NCBI RefSeq assembly: GCF_000146345.1
Contig: NZ_GL397071.1
Coordinates: forward strand, 206,842 to 270,841
Length of the DNA stretch: 64,000 bases
Source: Peptoniphilus duerdenii ATCC BAA-1640
Lineage (GTDB): Bacteria; Bacillota; Clostridia; Tissierellales; Peptoniphilaceae
Direction of reading: 5' to 3'
The notes below the pieces were generated by a model. The model was not told the origin of the DNA and ran no database searches. It saw only the letters and a program-made list of their open reading frames with translations. Position 1 is the stretch's first letter; each line of letters begins with the position of its first letter. Positions 50,212 to 58,860 of the stretch are shown in pieces. A program made the position numbers and the translations under genes.

Positions 50212-51708
50212 TTAATCTAATTTTGTTTCTAATATTTTTTCTTTGTTGTTTTTCGCATGTTTTAATACGAATACTACGTATAGTATTGCTAAAACTGCTC
50301 CTACTACATAAGATCCAGTGTATGACATTGGGTCTATTGCAGGATTCCATTTTGATAGGAATCTTTCTTCTAGTCCTAATCCTATCTTCATGTGTGAAAT
50401 ATAGGAGAATACTATAAATGTGTAGAAGATTCCTGGGATCAATGGCATAATCCATTTCTTTCCATTTACATAGAGGTAAACTGTTGCTACTCCTAGTGCA
50501 AATAGTGCTACGAATTGGTTAGTAAATCCGAAGTATCTCCATAGTAGGTTGAATCCTCCTGGACTTGATTTTGCAAAGTATAGGATTCCAAATGCTGGGA
50601 TAAATATTGCTAGTGAGATAGAGATTCTCTTTGCCCAGCTTCTTTGTTCGATTCCTAGTTCGTCTGCAATTATAAGTCTTAGTGCTCTGAATGCGGTGTC
50701 TCCAGATGTAATAGGTAGTACTATAACTCCTACTACTGCTAGCATACCACCGATGTTACCCATGAATGCACGTGATACTTCTCCTACCATTGCTGTTGCG
50801 CCTGTGTCAAGTGGTGCTGTTCCATTTGAGAATAGAACCATTGCTCCACCTGCCCAGCACATAGCTATGAATCCTTCCATAACCATTGCCCAGTAGAATA
50901 CGAATTTACCTTCTTTTTCATGTCTTACTGTTCTAGAAATAAGTGTTGATTGAGATCCGTGGAAACCTGATAGTATACCGCAGGCTACTGTTACAAAGAA
51001 TGCAGGGATGAACTTTTGTCCACCTGGATGCTTAGCTAGTAGTCCTTGTCCTTCAAATGCAAGGTGTCCTGATCCTTTAGTAATAATACCAAAGAAGATT
51101 CCAACTGCTGAGATAATTAGGAATGCTCCAAATAGTGGATAAATCCTACCGATAATAGCATCTATTGGGAATAGTGTTGCTATTATATAGTATAAGAAGA
51201 TACATGCGTAGATGATCCAAATTACGCTTCCACTTGGGTCTTTTCCAAGAATATCTTTTGCGATTAAGTCTCCAGGAGTGTATACGAATACTACCCCTGT
51301 TAGTAGTAGTAGGATACCTATTACTACGTTGTAGAATTTTCTAGTATTATTGCCTAAATATTTACTTACAAGTTTAGGGATTTGTGCTCCCCCGTTTCTC
51401 ATGGAAATCATACCGTTGAAGTAGTCATGAGCTGAACCACCGATTATGTTTCCGATAGGTATTGCAATAAATGCAATAGGTCCAAATAGAATACCTTGGA
51501 TAGGTCCAAGTACAGGTCCTGTACCTGCAATGTTTAATAATTCTATAAGGAAGTTTTTGTTTTTGCTCATTCCGACAAAGTCCATACCGTCTGCTTTTGC
51601 AATTGCTGGTGTTTCTCTATCGTCTGGTTCTATTTGTCTTTCACATAGATTAGAGTAGAAATATCCACCTACAAACAATATGACAAGTCCGATTAAAAAT
51701 AATGTCAT
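50212..51708 (-). CDS. cstA: CstA-family carbon starvation transporter (peptide or pyruvate uptake)
   Basis: From ATG 51708 behind AGAGGTG, 498 residues (shorter than E. coli CstA but usual for Firmicute relatives) with about 15 membrane helices. Signatures: NIAGTGPVLGPIQGILFGP, HDYFNGMISMRNGG, FHGSQSTLISRTVRHEKEGK and PITSGDTAFRALRLI. Known members import peptides or pyruvate when carbon is short. It is a single-gene unit with its own promoter and an upstream palindrome. Confidence 0.93.
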   Translation of the reverse strand: MTLFLIGLVILFVGGYFYSNLCERQIEPDDRETPAIAKADGMDFVGMSKNKNFLIELLNIAGTGPVLGPIQGILFGPIAFIAIPIGNIIGGSAHDYFNGMISMRNGGAQIPKLVSKYLGNNTRKFYNVVIGILLLLTGVVFVYTPGDLIAKDILGKDPSGSVIWIIYACIFLYYIIATLFPIDAIIGRIYPLFGAFLIISAVGIFFGIITKGSGHLAFEGQGLLAKHPGGQKFIPAFFVTVACGILSGFHGSQSTLISRTVRHEKEGKFVFYWAMVMEGFIAMCWAGGAMVLFSNGTAPLDTGATAMVGEVSRAFMGNIGGMLAVVGVIVLPITSGDTAFRALRLIIADELGIEQRSWAKRISISLAIFIPAFGILYFAKSSPGGFNLLWRYFGFTNQFVALFALGVATVYLYVNGKKWIMPLIPGIFYTFIVFSYISHMKIGLGLEERFLSKWNPAIDPMSYTGSYVVGAVLAILYVVFVLKHAKNNKEKILETKLD

Positions 51709-51742
51709 AATTACACCTCTTAATATTAAACTAGCTATCTTT

Positions 51743-51771
51743 ATAGTATCACTATACAGTTCTAAATGCAA
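51743..51771 (-). promoter_or_regulatory. cstA promoter
   Basis: Minus strand TTGCAT (51771-51766), 17 bases, TACTAT (51748-51743). Confidence 0.7.
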
Positions 51772-51801
51772 TCGTTTAACTGGGTAAATCGTCGCATTTT
51801 G

Positions 51802-51818
51802 TGATAATCATGTTATCA
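51802..51818. promoter_or_regulatory. inverted repeat upstream of cstA, candidate CRP/FNR-like site
   Basis: TGATAA-TCATG-TTATCA, about 40 bases upstream of the -35 box. Resembles sites of CRP/FNR proteins, which would fit control by carbon or redox; inference only. Confidence 0.45.
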
Positions 51819-51831
51819 ATTTAACAAAATA

Positions 51832-51887
51832 AAAGCTTCCTCTAAAGTATACCGTTATAGACGATTTTTTACTTTTTAGGAAGCTTT
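51832..51887 (-). terminator. terminator with 10-bp stem
   Basis: AAAGCTTCCT/AGGAAGCTTT around a 36-base loop; T-rich on the minus strand. Ends murJ. Confidence 0.75.
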
Positions 51888-51920
51888 ATAATTTTTATTA
51901 TTTATTTAAACTATTCTAAT

Positions 51921-53423
51921 TTATTTATTTTTTTCTTTTTTTACTAGGAACTCATCTATTTCATCGACTTTTAAAACAAATGTAAATATGAAGTAGACTG
52001 CTCCTGCTATCGCAAGGGCTATTAAAAATCCGAGTTTATCTCCAAAACGAGATGCTGCAAATTTAAAACTTATTGCTGATGCTGCGCCCATAGCTGCAGA
52101 TGAAACTAATATCTTTATGATATTTACAAAGGTCTTTCTATCTATGAGGCTTCCCACCTTTTTCTTAAGTGGTAGGATAAGTAAAATTCCTCCGAGAATA
52201 AATGATACAGATGTTGCTAGTGCCAGTCCTTCCACTCCTCTACTCTTAACCAAGATTAGTGAGAGTATCGCGTTTATAACTACCATTAAGACAGAGTTTA
52301 TAACTGGAGTCTTTGAGTCATCTAAGGTATAAAACACCCTTGATATTATTTCTCGAAGCCCGATTCCTATTAGTCCTATGGCGTATAGGGCAAGTACTGG
52401 TTTGGTTTTCATTGCGTCTTCAACGGTGAACTTACCACCGACAAATAGTATCTCAACTATCGGTCCTGCAAATATAAATAGTCCAACCGTAGCAGGAATC
52501 ACTAGAAACATAATGGTTGAAAGTCCCATTAATGTAGATTTTTTTAGATCTTCATAATTATTTAGGGATGCGTGTCTTGCCATTTGTGGGTACACAGCTG
52601 TTATTACAGATGTAATTACTATGCCTGTCACGAATCCTTGAATCTTATATGCGTAGTTTAGAATTGAGACTCCGCTTTCGATATCTGATGCGAGAGCCTT
52701 TGAAATCATAAAATTAAGTTCAATTACAGAGGTAGACACGATGATTGGAAGGATCATGCTCATCATCATCTTTAGATGTGGATCCTTGAAATCGATCAAA
52801 ATTCTATGTCTGTATCCTTCCTTTTTTAAATAAGGAAAGAAGATTATATATTGGAAAATAAATGAAATCAAAATTCCAATTCCGAGGTAGTTGTAGCCGT
52901 TTTTGTAGGCGAAGTACATAAATCCCATCATCAGTAGGTTTTGCAAAATTGCATGAACTACCGAAACTACAAATCTTCTCTTAATCTGTAAGTATGCCTT
53001 AAACACGCTCATCATCGAAGTTACTGAAAGTGATAGAAGTCCCATCCTCGTCATAAAGATGCTAAGGCTTAGCTTTTCTCCTTCGAATCCTGGCGCCATC
53101 AAAACCACAAGTTGTTTTGCAAAAATCACAAGTATTATAGAAATAATCCCTGTAATTAAAAATATTAAATTTGTAAAGCTAGCTGTGAATCTATCGGCGT
53201 AGTCCTTGTCATTTTTTTCTATGGCTTGGTTGTACATGGGGATAAATCCATTGGCAGTTGCACCGCTTATGACATTGGTAAACGCCATAGGAATTTGAAA
53301 AGCAATCAAAAATGCATCCGCCACCACGGAAAGTCCAAAGAAGTATGCAAGGGTCTTCTCCCTCAAAAGTCCAAATACCTTTGAAATTATAGTTACGATC
53401 ATTAATATATATGAAGTTCTCAT
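51921..53423 (-). CDS. murJ: lipid II flippase MurJ (MviN family)
   Basis: 500 residues, about 14 membrane helices. KVFGLLREKTLAYFFGLS at the start and FTASFTNLIFLITG, YAIGLIGIGLREIISRVFYTL later are MurJ/MviN signatures, with charged residues in the cavity helices. It moves lipid-linked cell-wall precursor across the membrane. AAAGGAG precedes ATG 53423; single-gene unit. Confidence 0.93.
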   Translation of the reverse strand: MRTSYILMIVTIISKVFGLLREKTLAYFFGLSVVADAFLIAFQIPMAFTNVISGATANGFIPMYNQAIEKNDKDYADRFTASFTNLIFLITGIISIILVIFAKQLVVLMAPGFEGEKLSLSIFMTRMGLLSLSVTSMMSVFKAYLQIKRRFVVSVVHAILQNLLMMGFMYFAYKNGYNYLGIGILISFIFQYIIFFPYLKKEGYRHRILIDFKDPHLKMMMSMILPIIVSTSVIELNFMISKALASDIESGVSILNYAYKIQGFVTGIVITSVITAVYPQMARHASLNNYEDLKKSTLMGLSTIMFLVIPATVGLFIFAGPIVEILFVGGKFTVEDAMKTKPVLALYAIGLIGIGLREIISRVFYTLDDSKTPVINSVLMVVINAILSLILVKSRGVEGLALATSVSFILGGILLILPLKKKVGSLIDRKTFVNIIKILVSSAAMGAASAISFKFAASRFGDKLGFLIALAIAGAVYFIFTFVLKVDEIDEFLVKKEKNK

Positions 53424-53523
53424 TTTATCTCCTTTAATCTCTGTCTATCTATTATACCATTTTAAAATTAGAAATAAAAAATAGATGAGATTTTTTTGGA
53501 TTCTAGTATGAAAAATCTAAAAA

Positions 53524-53549
53524 GAACCTAAATTTTATTATTCAGGTTC
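53524..53549 (-). terminator. terminator overlapping the end of the AraC gene
   Basis: GAACCT/AGGTTC stem followed by TTTTT on the minus strand; its first arm lies in the last codons of the AraC gene. It ends the six-gene transporter operon. Confidence 0.78.
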
Positions 53550-54470
53550 ATTTTGTTTTCTATACTTACTAGGACTAAGTCCTGTGAAATCTTTGAATGC
53601 TCTGTTGAAGTTAGATGGGTTCTGAAAATTTAGATCATTGCTTATTTCTAGTATGGATTTATCCGTGTTTAGAAGCAAGTCCTCTGAATATATTAGTTTT
53701 AATCTTTGGATATACTTCATCGGCGTGTATTGGAAGGATCTTGTGAACTTTGTGTTTAGAGTAGATTTTGATATTTTAAATTTTTTCGCTAGATGATCTA
53801 AGTTTAGATTTTTATCCAGGTTTTCTTTCATATATTGCTCTACTTCTTCCATTAGTTTATCCCCTCCTGCCGTGAAATAATTGGTCTTACTTGGATTTAT
53901 GCCAACTTTTCCTATTCTATATATGAGTTCCAAGGATTTTAATTTTATAAGCAGCATATCTTTTTCTTTAAGCGCTTGGATCAGTTCATTTGCAAGTTTT
54001 ACCAAATCTTCGTTTTTAATGGCACATCCCATGTCTTTTACATTTTTAAATTTATATATAAATTCTCCGATGTATGGAAAGTATGGGGAATTTTTATCCA
54101 AGATTTTATCTGCTATTACTATGTTAAATGCAGTGGTTCGATGGCTTGTGGTGGAAGAAAATTTTGAATTTGGTATTGATTTTCCTACGAAAATTTCATT
54201 TGTAGTTATGAGGACCTTGGTATTATTTATGTAGGTGAAATGATTGCCTTCATAGCAGTATCCTATCCTATAGCCTCTGTTCCCATCCGTCGAAGAATTA
54301 TTAGCATTGTATTTCTTCTTTAGACTGATGTAGAGTACAAAGACCCCCGGAAATATTTCGTAAGAGGTCATCTTATTTTCAGGGCTTTCTAAGCCTATAT
54401 AATTTATAATTCTAGGATCCTCTGTGGGAAATTCTTCGAACCCCCAGGATTTAAGTCTATTTTCTTTCAT
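53538..54470 (-). CDS. AraC-family regulator of the transporter operon
   Basis: 310 residues. Two HTH motifs at the C-terminus (LDHLAKKFKISKSTLNTKFT and ILEISNDLNFQNPSNFNRAF, then FTGLSPSKYRKQ) define the AraC DNA-binding domain; the N-terminal 200 residues should bind the signal. It overlaps the ECF ATPase by 4 bases at the end of the operon, so it most likely controls that operon, sensing the transported compound. Confidence 0.9.
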   Translation of the reverse strand: MKENRLKSWGFEEFPTEDPRIINYIGLESPENKMTSYEIFPGVFVLYISLKKKYNANNSSTDGNRGYRIGYCYEGNHFTYINNTKVLITTNEIFVGKSIPNSKFSSTTSHRTTAFNIVIADKILDKNSPYFPYIGEFIYKFKNVKDMGCAIKNEDLVKLANELIQALKEKDMLLIKLKSLELIYRIGKVGINPSKTNYFTAGGDKLMEEVEQYMKENLDKNLNLDHLAKKFKISKSTLNTKFTRSFQYTPMKYIQRLKLIYSEDLLLNTDKSILEISNDLNFQNPSNFNRAFKDFTGLSPSKYRKQNEPE

Positions 54471-55858
54471 ACAAACTCCACTATATTTTCCTTCGAATTT
54501 TTTATAAATTCATAGTCATGACTTATGACGATTATGGTCTTTCCTTCATCTTTCATCTCTTTTAATATGTCTATTAGTCTTTTCATATTTTCAAAACACA
54601 GTCCAGATGTAGGTTCGTCGAGCACCACGATTTCCTTTGGACTTGCCATTGCTAGTCCCAGAGCGAGTCTTTGTTTTTCTCCTCCAGATAACTTCTGTGG
54701 GTGGCTTTCTCTCCTATTCCAGAGTTCTAGTTTCTTTAATATTTCTTCAATCTTTTTTTCGTCATCTGTTACTATCTTCATCTCCGTTAAAACGGATTCT
54801 GTAAATAGCTGGTAGTTGACATCCTGCATCACTAGAGAAATATAGTCTCCATGGTTTTTTATTCTTTTATTTTTGTAAAATACTTCGCCTTTTTGCTTCT
54901 TATTAAGACCGCAAAGATTTCTTATAAATGAAGATTTGCCAATTCCATTTGCTCCTATTATGAAATATATCCCCGGATCAAAGCTCATTGAAAAATCAAA
55001 TAGCTTTGGATTTTTTTCATATTGGCAGGTAAAATCTCTACATACAAGTGATTTTTCTTCATCGAAACTGTGGTCGAATAGGTTCTTTACTTCGTAGCTT
55101 TTACTTGTAAGTTCTTCTTTTTCTATGTCTTTAAGGGTTCTAAGTCTGTGCTTTTCAAGTATTTCTTCTGAGATTCTATCTTTACTATAGGATAAAATTT
55201 TCCGATTTTCAATTATAAGTAGTCTGTCCATTATTTCTTTTAAATAGTAAAGCCTGTGCTCAGCGATGATTATTATCTTGCCCAAGGATTTTAAAACCTC
55301 TAGGCAGTGGGTCAATTTTTCTATGGATTCTCTGTCTAAGGATGCGGATGGTTCGTCGAAAATATATATTTCATTGTCCATAACCGCCACAGAATTTATA
55401 GCTATTAGTTGTTTCTGCCCTCCAGATAGTTTGAATAAATCCTTGCCTAAAAGATCCTGACTATTTAGTAGTTTTGAAAAATATTCTATCTTTTCATAAA
55501 TTTTCTCCCTAGAAACATTCCTGTTTTCTAGTGCAAATGCGATTTCGTCTAGGGAATTAATGGCGTAGAATTGATTTTTTGGATTTTGAAAGACTGTTGA
55601 GATGAATTTTGATCTGTCGGTTATATCCATCTTCAAAATACTTTCTTCATCAAATAAAAGATCCCCTTCCATCTTTGCCTTGTCAACTTCTGGTATAATT
55701 CCATTTATAGTCTTGATTAGAGATGATTTACCACATCCAGATCTGCCTGTGATGACATTTATAGATCCCTTTTCAAATTTTAAATTTATATCTTCAAGTA
55801 TTCTATTTTCTCCCTCATCTTCTTTGAATGAAAGTGAGAAATTCTTAAATTCTAGCAT
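54467..55858 (-). CDS. ECF transporter ATPase, two fused ATPase domains
   Basis: From ATG 55858 (behind AAGGAT) 463 residues with two complete ABC domains: first GRSGCGKSS, SGGQKQLIAI and IYIFDEPSASLD; second GANGIGKSS, SGGEKQRLALG and IVVLDEPTSGL. Fused ECF A subunits of this type pair with one T subunit, encoded just upstream with 7 bases of overlap. It powers uptake by the S component. Confidence 0.92.
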   Translation of the reverse strand: MLEFKNFSLSFKEDEGENRILEDINLKFEKGSINVITGRSGCGKSSLIKTINGIIPEVDKAKMEGDLLFDEESILKMDITDRSKFISTVFQNPKNQFYAINSLDEIAFALENRNVSREKIYEKIEYFSKLLNSQDLLGKDLFKLSGGQKQLIAINSVAVMDNEIYIFDEPSASLDRESIEKLTHCLEVLKSLGKIIIIAEHRLYYLKEIMDRLLIIENRKILSYSKDRISEEILEKHRLRTLKDIEKEELTSKSYEVKNLFDHSFDEEKSLVCRDFTCQYEKNPKLFDFSMSFDPGIYFIIGANGIGKSSFIRNLCGLNKKQKGEVFYKNKRIKNHGDYISLVMQDVNYQLFTESVLTEMKIVTDDEKKIEEILKKLELWNRRESHPQKLSGGEKQRLALGLAMASPKEIVVLDEPTSGLCFENMKRLIDILKEMKDEGKTIIVISHDYEFIKNSKENIVEFV

Positions 55859-56547
55859 ATTTTTATCCTTATAAATAATATTATTATACAAATTCCGAAA
55901 CTAAGTAGGACATAGTCCGCCGTTTTAAGCCTTGCACTTGATATGGAAGACCTCTCTTTATTCATTTTCATGCCTCTTGTCATGGCAGATATTGCAACAT
56001 TGTCCGCTGTTTGAGATACAATCATAAGTAATGGCACAAATCTATATTCCAGTATCTTCGCTGGATTTTTAAAGAAATTTTTCATCGTAAGTCCATGCAT
56101 GTACATAGCTTCCCCGATGATTTTGTAATCTTCTTTTATAGAATAGAAAAATCTAAACATGACAGAAATTGGTATGATTATGTAGTCTGGAAATTTGATT
56201 TTCTTTAGAGAATATACTAGATCGCTCATCTTTGTAGTTGAAACGGTGTAGTAACCCATCATCACTCCCGGAAGTATTCTAAGTATTATTCCGCAGTAGA
56301 GATTAAAAACCATCCCTAAATAAGAATTTGGATACTTGGATGCTACTATCTGTCCTACTACCGCTATCCCAGTATAAAAAAGTCCCTTACCAATAAGGGA
56401 CCATTTTTTATCTAGGATTGCAAGTAGGTATGGAAATATAGCTAACAAAATTCCAAGGTATTTATAATTCATACCGATGGAGCCTTCTGTGGCAGATAAT
56501 CCTATGATGATTGTCAAAAATAATTTTGTCCTAAAATCAATTTTCAT
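55852..56547 (-). CDS. ecfT: ECF transporter transmembrane subunit EcfT
   Basis: 231 residues, about five helices; the two T-subunit coupling motifs are AMYMHGLTM (region of the first Ala-Arg-Gly type motif) and AMTRGMKM. It links ATPase domains to the S component. Start overlaps the S gene stop by one base. Confidence 0.9.
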   Translation of the reverse strand: MKIDFRTKLFLTIIIGLSATEGSIGMNYKYLGILLAIFPYLLAILDKKWSLIGKGLFYTGIAVVGQIVASKYPNSYLGMVFNLYCGIILRILPGVMMGYYTVSTTKMSDLVYSLKKIKFPDYIIIPISVMFRFFYSIKEDYKIIGEAMYMHGLTMKNFFKNPAKILEYRFVPLLMIVSQTADNVAISAMTRGMKMNKERSSISSARLKTADYVLLSFGICIIILFIRIKIC

Positions 56548-57128
56548 TAAGCCATTCCCGCTTTTTTAAAATGTTTATTTAAGATTTTAATTCCAATGGT
56601 ACATCCTATATATCCACCGAGCATACCTAGTAGAACTATAGGTATAAAGGACCAGTTTGGCATAACAGATAACATTTTTTCTGCATATTCAGCCCCATAA
56701 TTTCTATCGATTAAGGATTGTACAAAGGCATCTCTAGCAAAATAAATTGGTATTAAATTTACAGCTGCAAACATCATAAAGACTGTATAGGTTAGTCTTG
56801 CAGTTTTTATTGATTTATAGCCTCCCTTTTTTAATATCATCTCACAAATTAAGGATAAGGCAACTATTGCAGAAAAAACTATTGCACCATGACCTGACAT
56901 TGAAAATGCAAGTCCAGATACTATTCCCATAATTAAGACCATTCCAAATTTATCTATCTTTGTTGAATAAAGCATAAATACAGGTCCTGAAACTAAACCG
57001 CAGGCAAATGGAACTAGTGGCATAAGTACAGGTATAAAACCTATCATACCTCCACACCAGGTTGCCATTACAGTTAATAGTGAAAATACTCCTGCATTTA
57101 TTAAATCTCGAATTCCAAATTTATTCAT
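56547..57128 (-). CDS. ECF transporter S component, Trep_Strep/MptD type
   Basis: Starts at ATG 57128 behind AAGGAGG; 193 residues with six membrane helices. FGIRDLINAGVFSLLTVMAT and GMIGFIPVLMPLVPFACG are like the Trep_Strep family S components found in treponemes and streptococci, of unknown or iron-related substrate. It gives the uptake system its specificity. Confidence 0.82.
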   Translation of the reverse strand: MNKFGIRDLINAGVFSLLTVMATWCGGMIGFIPVLMPLVPFACGLVSGPVFMLYSTKIDKFGMVLIMGIVSGLAFSMSGHGAIVFSAIVALSLICEMILKKGGYKSIKTARLTYTVFMMFAAVNLIPIYFARDAFVQSLIDRNYGAEYAEKMLSVMPNWSFIPIVLLGMLGGYIGCTIGIKILNKHFKKAGMA

Positions 57129-57138
57129 TTTTTCCTCC

Positions 57139-58860
57139 TTAATATATAAATTCTTCAGATTTTTTAGATGATTCAATCATCTTTTGGTAGGTTTTGCTAC
57201 TTTTTATAAGTTCATCGTGTTTTCCAAAATCTTCTATCTTCCCATCTTTCATAACTATGATTTGATCTACATTTCTGATGGATTTCATCCTATGGGAAAC
57301 TATCATCACCGTCTTATTTTTAATTAATTTATTTAGAGATTCTTGGATATATTTTTCATTTTCCACATCAAGTGATGCCGCAATTTCATCTAGTAGGATT
57401 ATTTCTGCATCCTTTAAAAATGCTCTTGCTATGGATATTCTCTGTCTTTCACCACCAGATAAGTTAGAACCATTTTCGCCGATTTCCGTATCGTATCCAT
57501 TCTCAAGTTTCTTTACAAACTCGTCACAGCTAGCGAGCTTTGCAGCTTCTAGCACTTCTTCGTCACTTGCAGTAGGTCTGCCGAGCCTTATATTTTCCAT
57601 TACAGAACCGTTAAATAAAATTACATCTTGGAACACCATGGAAATATGTTTAAATAAATCTTCTGTTCTCGATTTATTTATTTCTTTTTTATCAATTAAG
57701 ATTTCTCCTCTGTCATAATCATAGAGCCTTGCCACCAATTTTATTAAAGTGGACTTCCCACAACCAGATGGACCAACAAGAGCAGTAGTTTTTCCCTGCA
57801 AAGCCTTAAATGAAATATTATCTATGACTTTTTTATCATCGAGATAAGAAAATTCTACATTTTTTCCTTCTATATCAAATGATTTAAATTCCGTTTCTCT
57901 TCCCGGTTGGATTTCTTCTGATCTAAGTGCCTTTATCTTTTCTATTGGAGAATCCATGTACATTAACTCTCCATAAAATTGGTTAAAGGCAGCAACTCCA
58001 TCAATTAATCTTGCTGAAGCAAATAGGTAGCCTGCAAAATACAAGATATTTATTTCTCCATTTATCAAGCTATTTAATCCAACATATATTGCAAGGGCTA
58101 GGGATAAGTTTGCCACAACCGTTGCAGAAACAATGGGGATAACTTGTCCCAGTTCTGACTTAATGTGTTTCTTTTCTAAGGACCTAACAAAGTCAATGCC
58201 ACTTTTTTCCTTTTCTTCAGTCAAATTGTAGGATTTGATTTCAGTGGATAGATCTATTAGTTCTTGGAACATCTTCGAAGACTTTCTCTGTTCTTTGTAG
58301 TAGGTCGCCGTCGCCTTCTTTTGGATTTTGGTGGAAGTCAAATTCAAAATAGCAGAAATATAAATTGGAGCTATAACTGCAAGACCAAGCTTTACATTTC
58401 CAATTAGCAACAAAATGGAAATAATAACTAGGTTTATTATAAAGCCATAAAAACCTGAAACTGCATGAGAAAGACCATGCTCCATTGCCTCAACATCCTT
58501 CATAATCGTTTGAGAAAAATCAGTTAAATCTCTTTTTGAATAGAAACTAAGGGGAAGGTCCTTTATAATTTCAGAAAGTTCAATCCTTAAATTTGCAGAT
58601 TCTTTATAGGTTTCATTATAGGTTGTGATGTAATCTTTATTTATTACGAAAATCATTATAAGGGCAATTACTATATATGCAATGACAGAAATCTTAAGAT
58701 TAAACTCTCCCAGACCCAAGAGACCTTGCATTACATACATAAGAAGAAACATAGGAAGCATGTAGGATAGACTCTTTAAGGCAGAATATTTAGTTGCAAC
58801 GATGGTTCCTTCTGCACCCTTGTCTGTAAGTGCAAATCTATCTTTTAAATAGTTCTTCAT
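57139..58860 (-). CDS. ABC half transporter (ATPase-permease fusion), second of a pair
   Basis: 573 residues: six-helix membrane domain (1-310) and ATPase domain with GPSGCGKST, SGGERQRISIARA and IILLDEIAASLD (DEIA replaces DEPT, a minor change). With its upstream partner it should form a heterodimer, as in IrtAB/YbtPQ-type siderophore or heme importers found with AraC genes. The first codons overlap the partner stop by 4 bases. Confidence 0.88.
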   Translation of the reverse strand: MKNYLKDRFALTDKGAEGTIVATKYSALKSLSYMLPMFLLMYVMQGLLGLGEFNLKISVIAYIVIALIMIFVINKDYITTYNETYKESANLRIELSEIIKDLPLSFYSKRDLTDFSQTIMKDVEAMEHGLSHAVSGFYGFIINLVIISILLLIGNVKLGLAVIAPIYISAILNLTSTKIQKKATATYYKEQRKSSKMFQELIDLSTEIKSYNLTEEKEKSGIDFVRSLEKKHIKSELGQVIPIVSATVVANLSLALAIYVGLNSLINGEINILYFAGYLFASARLIDGVAAFNQFYGELMYMDSPIEKIKALRSEEIQPGRETEFKSFDIEGKNVEFSYLDDKKVIDNISFKALQGKTTALVGPSGCGKSTLIKLVARLYDYDRGEILIDKKEINKSRTEDLFKHISMVFQDVILFNGSVMENIRLGRPTASDEEVLEAAKLASCDEFVKKLENGYDTEIGENGSNLSGGERQRISIARAFLKDAEIILLDEIAASLDVENEKYIQESLNKLIKNKTVMIVSHRMKSIRNVDQIIVMKDGKIEDFGKHDELIKSSKTYQKMIESSKKSEEFIY